A program made the translations under genes and the position numbers. A stretch of 7,633 nt of DNA, from positions 1-7,633 of the forward strand of contig JALUWE010000450.1 in assembly GCA_027019845.1 (NCBI GenBank), read 5' to 3'. The stretch comes from Anaerolineales bacterium (GTDB taxonomy: Bacteria > Chloroflexota > Anaerolineae > Anaerolineales > JABWBV01). Below, one piece after another: positions 4,822 through 7,633 of the stretch; positions within the stretch are counted from its first letter, which is position 1, and the number at the start of each line of letters is the position of its first letter. A model generated the notes under the pieces. The model did not search any database and was not told the DNA's origin. It was given only the letters and a program-made list of their open reading frames with translations.

Positions 4822-5388
4822 ATGACCAAAATCAAACAAATCAACCACATCGCCATCGTCGTCGAAGACATCGACCAGGCCCTGACCTTCTGGCGGGACG
4901 CGCTGGGGCTGGAACTCTCCCACGTGGAAGACGTGCCCGACCAGGAAGCGGTGGTCGCGTTCCTGCCTGCCGGGGGCAGCGAGATCGAACTCGTCAAACC
5001 CACTACGGATGATTCCGGCATTGCGCGCTATCTGCAAAAACGCGGGGCCGGAATGCACCATATCTGCCTGGAAGTGGACGACATCGAGGCGGCACTGTCC
5101 CGCCTGCGGGCGCACGGCGTGCAATTGATCAACCAGACGCCCACCATCGGTACTGGCGGCAAGAAAATCGCCTTCATCCACCCCAAAAGCACCCACGGCG
5201 TGCTGGTCGAGTTATACGAACTCAACCCAGAAGAGCCGGAAATCCGCCTGATGCGCGCCCGCCAGCTTGCCGACCGGGTGCTGACCCGCGGGCAGGTGGC
5301 CGCGGCTGCCGCGCTGGGCTTCCTGCGCGCCTTGCGGGACGGCGAGCGGAACGGCGAAAAGATCGTGATCGAGGAAAAAACGAAATGA
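4822..5388 (+). CDS. mce: Methylmalonyl-CoA epimerase with C-terminal extension
   Basis: The enzyme interconverts (2R)- and (2S)-methylmalonyl-CoA in the propionyl-CoA/succinyl-CoA route. Residues 1-135 form the two vicinal-oxygen-chelate (glyoxalase-fold) repeats. Likely metal ligands are H9 (INHIAIVV), E56 (SEIELV), H79 or H80 (GAGMHHICLEV) and E130 (GVLVELYE). The family usually ends near residue 135-145. This protein adds about 50 helical, charged residues (136-188) containing the alanine-rich AAAALGF. The AGGAGG overlapping the upstream TAG is 21 bases from the ATG, and a nearer CAGG (4812-4815) may be the real ribosome site. No in-frame start exists between them. No mutase or propionyl-CoA carboxylase gene is in the window. 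A related glyoxalase-fold enzyme is a less likely alternative. The TGA overlaps the next ATG (ATGA). Confidence 0.88.
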   Translation: MTKIKQINHIAIVVEDIDQALTFWRDALGLELSHVEDVPDQEAVVAFLPAGGSEIELVKPTTDDSGIARYLQKRGAGMHHICLEVDDIEAALSRLRAHGVQLINQTPTIGTGGKKIAFIHPKSTHGVLVELYELNPEEPEIRLMRARQLADRVLTRGQVAAAAALGFLRALRDGERNGEKIVIEEKTK

Positions 5389-6281
5389 ACGAAGCCACAC
5401 TGAAAAAATCCGCCCTGCGTAAATTCCCCGCGCATGGATGGGTGGGGTTAGCCCTGATCCTGGTGTTCTGGCCGCTCAATTGGAGCCTTTCCGGCCGTAT
5501 GCCGATCACGGCATACGGCTTTTTCCCGCTCTGGTTGGGGTATAGCCTGGCAGTGGACGCCCTCAACGTCTACCGCACGGGCACTTCGCTGATCACCCGC
5601 GGAGTACGCCGCTACGTGGGGTTGTTCCTGGTCTCCGCGCCGGTATGGTGGATTTTCGAGGTGTTCAACTGGCGCCTGCAAAACTGGTATTACGTCGGGC
5701 GGGAGCTGTTCAGCGATCTGGAATACGCGCTGCTGGCCAGCCTGAGCTTCTCGACCGTCATCCCCGCGGTGTTCGGCACCGCAGAATTGATCGCCAGCAC
5801 GGAATTTGTGCGCCGAATGCGCCCGTGGATCGTCATCCGCCCCACTCGCCCGGTCACCATTGGGTTTGCCCTCACCGGCTTGGGGATGCTGCTCGCCATG
5901 ATGACCTGGCCGCGCATCTTTTTCCCTTTTCTGTGGCTCTCACTGTACTTCATCTTCGCGCCGATCAACGTCTGGTTGGGCAACCGTTCGCTGGTCGAGC
6001 GCGTCCGGGAGGGGGACTGGCGCCCGGTGGCGTCCCTGTTTTTAGGGACGCTGGTCTGCGGCTTTTTTTGGGAATTCTGGAACTTTTTTTCGTTCCCCAA
6101 GTGGGTCTACACCGTGCCGTGGGGCAACTTCTGGCACATCTTCGAGATGCCGCTGCTGGGCTACGGCGGCTACCTGCCCTTTGGGTTGGAGCTTTTCGCG
6201 GTCTATCACCTGGCAATGGGGCTGTTGGGGCAAGGGAAGACGGATTACGTCACTGCCGGGCTGTTTGGAAGGAGCGGGTGA
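5385..6281 (+). CDS. Conserved multi-pass membrane protein, unknown function
   Basis: I do not recognise a named family. The 298 residues contain about eight hydrophobic segments, near 18-34, 43-62, 77-94, 113-135, 156-174, 178-196, 214-236 and 250-283. The protein is very rich in aromatic residues. Short polar or acidic motifs sit inside or beside helices and could be functional: FFPLWLGYSLAVDAL (46-60), PVWWIFEVFNW (86-96), SFSTVIPAVF (121-130), CGFFWEFWNFFSFPKW (225-240) and FEMPLLGYGGYLPF (253-266). The regular glutamates beside tryptophans (E92, E230, E254, E269) suggest an integral-membrane enzyme or carrier more than a channel, but this is speculation. The start overlaps the epimerase stop (ATGA), with GAGG 10 bases upstream. 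An apparent intrinsic terminator lies inside codons 37-47. Two T7 runs (6062-6068, 6083-6089) encode the FF-rich segment. Confidence 0.8.
   Translation: MNEATLKKSALRKFPAHGWVGLALILVFWPLNWSLSGRMPITAYGFFPLWLGYSLAVDALNVYRTGTSLITRGVRRYVGLFLVSAPVWWIFEVFNWRLQNWYYVGRELFSDLEYALLASLSFSTVIPAVFGTAELIASTEFVRRMRPWIVIRPTRPVTIGFALTGLGMLLAMMTWPRIFFPFLWLSLYFIFAPINVWLGNRSLVERVREGDWRPVASLFLGTLVCGFFWEFWNFFSFPKWVYTVPWGNFWHIFEMPLLGYGGYLPFGLELFAVYHLAMGLLGQGKTDYVTAGLFGRSG
5494..5524 (+). terminator. Intragenic intrinsic terminator-like hairpin
   Basis: GCCGTATGCCG (5494-5504) pairs perfectly with CGGCATACGGC (5509-5519) around the four-base loop ATCA, followed directly by TTTTT (5520-5524). This is a textbook intrinsic terminator shape in the coding orientation. 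It lies 106 bases after the epimerase stop and inside the first 50 codons of the membrane-protein gene. If active it would trim the transcript after the epimerase and lower expression of the genes beyond. Confidence 0.55.
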
Positions 6282-6823
6282 CTCTCTCCCTCAGTGCTCG
6301 TCTGGAAGAAAGCGAACCCGTGGCTCGCTGCGGCTGGCCAGCGTGCAAGGCGGCCTGCTGCGTGTACGGTGTGTGGGTGGATTTGCAAGAAGTGGCGGAC
6401 ATCCGCGCCCACGCGGCGTTGATCCAGCCCCATTTGCCCCCCGAACACCGCGATCCAGACGGCTGGTTCGACGGGGAAACCGAACCCGACCGGCACACGC
6501 CCTCCAAAACCGTCACCCACACCCGCGTGGTCGCTGACCCCGATCACTACGGCGGTTCGGCCTGCGTGTTCCTGCGGGGCGATCATCGCTGCGCCTTGCA
6601 GGTGGCCGGGGAAGCCAACGGGCTGCACCCCTGGCGGTTCAAACCGTTCTACTGCGTGCTGCACCCCCTCGATCTGGACGATCACGGGCGCATCACTCTG
6701 GACGAGGTGCGCTTCATGGTGGACGAACCCGCCAGCTGCCTGCGCCGGTCCGAAAAGCCGGTCGTACTGCGGGAGCTGTTCGCGGAAGAACTCGAGTACC
6801 TGACGGTGATCAGGGGGCAGTAG
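6278..6823 (+). CDS. Cysteine-rich YkgJ/DUF3109-like putative metal-binding protein
   Basis: The start is placed at GTG 6278. This overlaps the membrane-protein stop (GTGA) and follows AAGGAG by only 3 bases. The frame stays open far upstream, but there it only shadows the membrane gene. The 181-residue soluble product has eight cysteines in a pattern like YkgJ/DUF3109 proteins, thought to bind zinc or an Fe-S cluster. C18, C23, C27 and C28 lie in CGWPACKAACCVYGVWVD. CVFLRGDHRCALQ gives C96 and C105. WRFKPFYCVLHPL supplies C126, and C154 follows in DEPASC. Family members have no firmly known role, although similar proteins are annotated as zinc- or iron-chelating. It is the last gene of the + strand run. 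Confidence 0.75.
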   Translation: MTLSLSARLEESEPVARCGWPACKAACCVYGVWVDLQEVADIRAHAALIQPHLPPEHRDPDGWFDGETEPDRHTPSKTVTHTRVVADPDHYGGSACVFLRGDHRCALQVAGEANGLHPWRFKPFYCVLHPLDLDDHGRITLDEVRFMVDEPASCLRRSEKPVVLRELFAEELEYLTVIRGQ

Positions 6824-6858
6824 TCAGTGTTCAGTATTCAGTGGTCAGGGTTCAGTGG
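6824..6858 (+). repeat. Heptamer tandem repeat, five TCAGTGN units
   Basis: Units start at exactly 7-base steps (6824, 6831, 6838, 6845, 6852) and read TCAGTGT, TCAGTAT, TCAGTGG, TCAGGGT and TCAGTGG. The array begins at the last base of the upstream gene's TAG stop codon plus one. It fills most of the short gap between the convergent genes. It resembles the heptanucleotide short tandem repeats known from some cyanobacteria. No terminator hairpin is visible in this gap. Confidence 0.75.
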
Positions 6859-6880
6859 GGGGCAAGAAGCAGCCAACCCA

Positions 6881-7633
6881 TCACTCATACCGCAGCGCTT
6901 CTACCGGCTCCAGGCTGGCGGCACGATTAGCGGGATAAATGCCGAAGAACAACCCCACCGCGGCGGAGAAAATGGTCGCCAGCAGCACCGCGTCCAGCCC
7001 GATGGCCGGGATGAACTCGGTGTCGTTGGCCGCGGCGATGCGTCCCACCGCGAACGAGATCAGCCAACCCAGCCCGATGCCGATCACCCCGCCGATCAGA
7101 CTCAACACCGAAGATTCGGTCAAAAACTGGATCAAGATGTCGCTCTTGCGCGCGCCCAATGCCTTGCGCAGCCCGATCTCGCGCGTGCGCTCGGTGACCG
7201 AGACCAGCATAATGTTCATGATCCCGATCCCGCCGACCAGCAGCGAGATGGCCGCGATACCGCCCAGGAAGATGGTCAACACGCTGGTGATGGTCGAAAA
7301 GGTGTCCAGGAATTCTTGCTGGGTGACGATGGTGAAGTCGTCCAGGCCGACTTCGGTGCGGTGGCGGGTACGCAGAATTTGGGCAACTTCTTCCTGCGCC
7401 TGGGGCACGGCTTCCGCGCTGATGGCCTGCACGATGATCAGGTCTACTTTATCGCTGCCACGGCGCAGCAGGCGGGTTTGCGCCGTGGTCAGGGGCACGA
7501 TCACCCGGTCGTCCTCGCTGGGGCCCAACCCGCCGCCGCCTTTAGCCTTCAGCACGCCGATCACCCGGAAGGGCTGGCCCTCGATGCGCACGGTCTCCCC
7601 CACAATGGCCTCGGTGCGCCCGAACAGGGCTTC
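6881..7633 (-). CDS. MacB/FtsX-type ABC transporter permease, C-terminal part
   Basis: The reading frame is open to the right edge of the window, so only the last 250 residues are present and the start lies outside. An apparent start at GTG 7603 is internal. The fragment begins in the extracytoplasmic MacB-PCD-type domain (TVRIEGQPFRVIGVL, then DDRVIVPLTTAQ). It then has the FtsX domain with three membrane helices at about 117-140, 170-198 and 212-232 of the fragment. Between the first two is the loop TERTREIGLRKALGARK, the usual coupling segment to the ATPase. The end YPANRAASLEPVEALRYE is characteristic of MacB/YknZ-like permeases that export peptides, lipoproteins or antimicrobials with an ATPase and an adaptor. 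The substrate cannot be told from this fragment. It converges on the upstream + strand operon. Confidence 0.93.
   Translation of the reverse strand, partial: EALFGRTEAIVGETVRIEGQPFRVIGVLKAKGGGGLGPSEDDRVIVPLTTAQTRLLRRGSDKVDLIIVQAISAEAVPQAQEEVAQILRTRHRTEVGLDDFTIVTQQEFLDTFSTITSVLTIFLGGIAAISLLVGGIGIMNIMLVSVTERTREIGLRKALGARKSDILIQFLTESSVLSLIGGVIGIGLGWLISFAVGRIAAANDTEFIPAIGLDAVLLATIFSAAVGLFFGIYPANRAASLEPVEALRYE

Noticed and set aside
4179..5021. 280-codon - strand frame opposite the B-box and epimerase genes
   Set aside because: It spans two recognisable + strand genes and their junction, is rich in low-complexity A/Q/G/E residues, and is an expected by-product of high GC content.
6030..6051. 8-bp hairpin GCGTCCCT/AGGGACGC in the membrane-protein gene
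   Set aside because: The T-run is in the loop rather than after the stem, so it is not a terminator. It may simply reflect codon choice.
5645..6277. Long + strand open frame continuous with the cysteine-rich protein gene
   Set aside because: It lies in another frame of the well-supported membrane-protein gene and has an arginine/proline/alanine-rich shadow composition. The real gene fits the GTG at 6278 with a Shine-Dalgarno site and a GTGA overlap.

Overview
The window is a GC-rich bacterial chromosome segment. Its gene content, a DUF3467 protein, a bacterial translin-like protein, B-box zinc-finger membrane proteins and a short SSB ending in DIPF, is most reminiscent of the phylum Chloroflexota, probably class Anaerolineae. 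That assignment is an inference from protein style and not from a marker gene. All complete genes are on the + strand. One partial gene, an ABC permease, converges on them from the right edge.

Layout: (1) 3-473 is the 3' end of an unrecognised gene. (2) 475-878 is a gene-free, repeat-rich block that looks like one non-autonomous insertion. It has 15-bp terminal inverted repeats and an 8-bp flanking duplication, and it contains several hairpin repeats, a lone CRISPR-repeat-like motif and a 28-bp perfect palindrome. (3) 1013-1432 is ssb, with its own Shine-Dalgarno site, a possible LexA-like operator and an intrinsic terminator. (4) 1588-3331 is a tight operon of DUF3467, a translin-family protein, and the two halves of a membrane-anchored Cas4/Dna2-like (PD-(D/E)XK plus four-cysteine) nuclease separated by one in-frame TAA. 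(5) 3367-6823 holds NAD kinase, a B-box zinc-finger membrane protein, methylmalonyl-CoA epimerase with an unusual C-terminal tail, an eight-helix membrane protein, and a cysteine-rich putative metal-binding protein. Three of the four junctions are ATGA or GTGA overlaps. (6) 6824-6858 is a heptamer tandem repeat. (7) 6881-7633 is the C-terminal part of a MacB/FtsX-type permease on the - strand.

How the genes fit together: ssb and the DUF3467-translin-nuclease operon look like nucleic-acid handling. Translin-family proteins bind single-stranded RNA or DNA, and some relatives cut RNA. The downstream nuclease halves carry all the catalytic and Fe-S ligands expected of a Cas4-like enzyme and also carry membrane segments. 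This translin plus membrane nuclease pair is the best candidate for a little-described system here. The nadK-to-cysteine-rich-protein run is a mixed metabolic and membrane operon. A textbook intrinsic terminator sits inside the fourth gene of that run, so transcription may be cut back after the epimerase gene. nadK may be read from a leaderless transcript, because a TATAAT lies six bases before its ATG.
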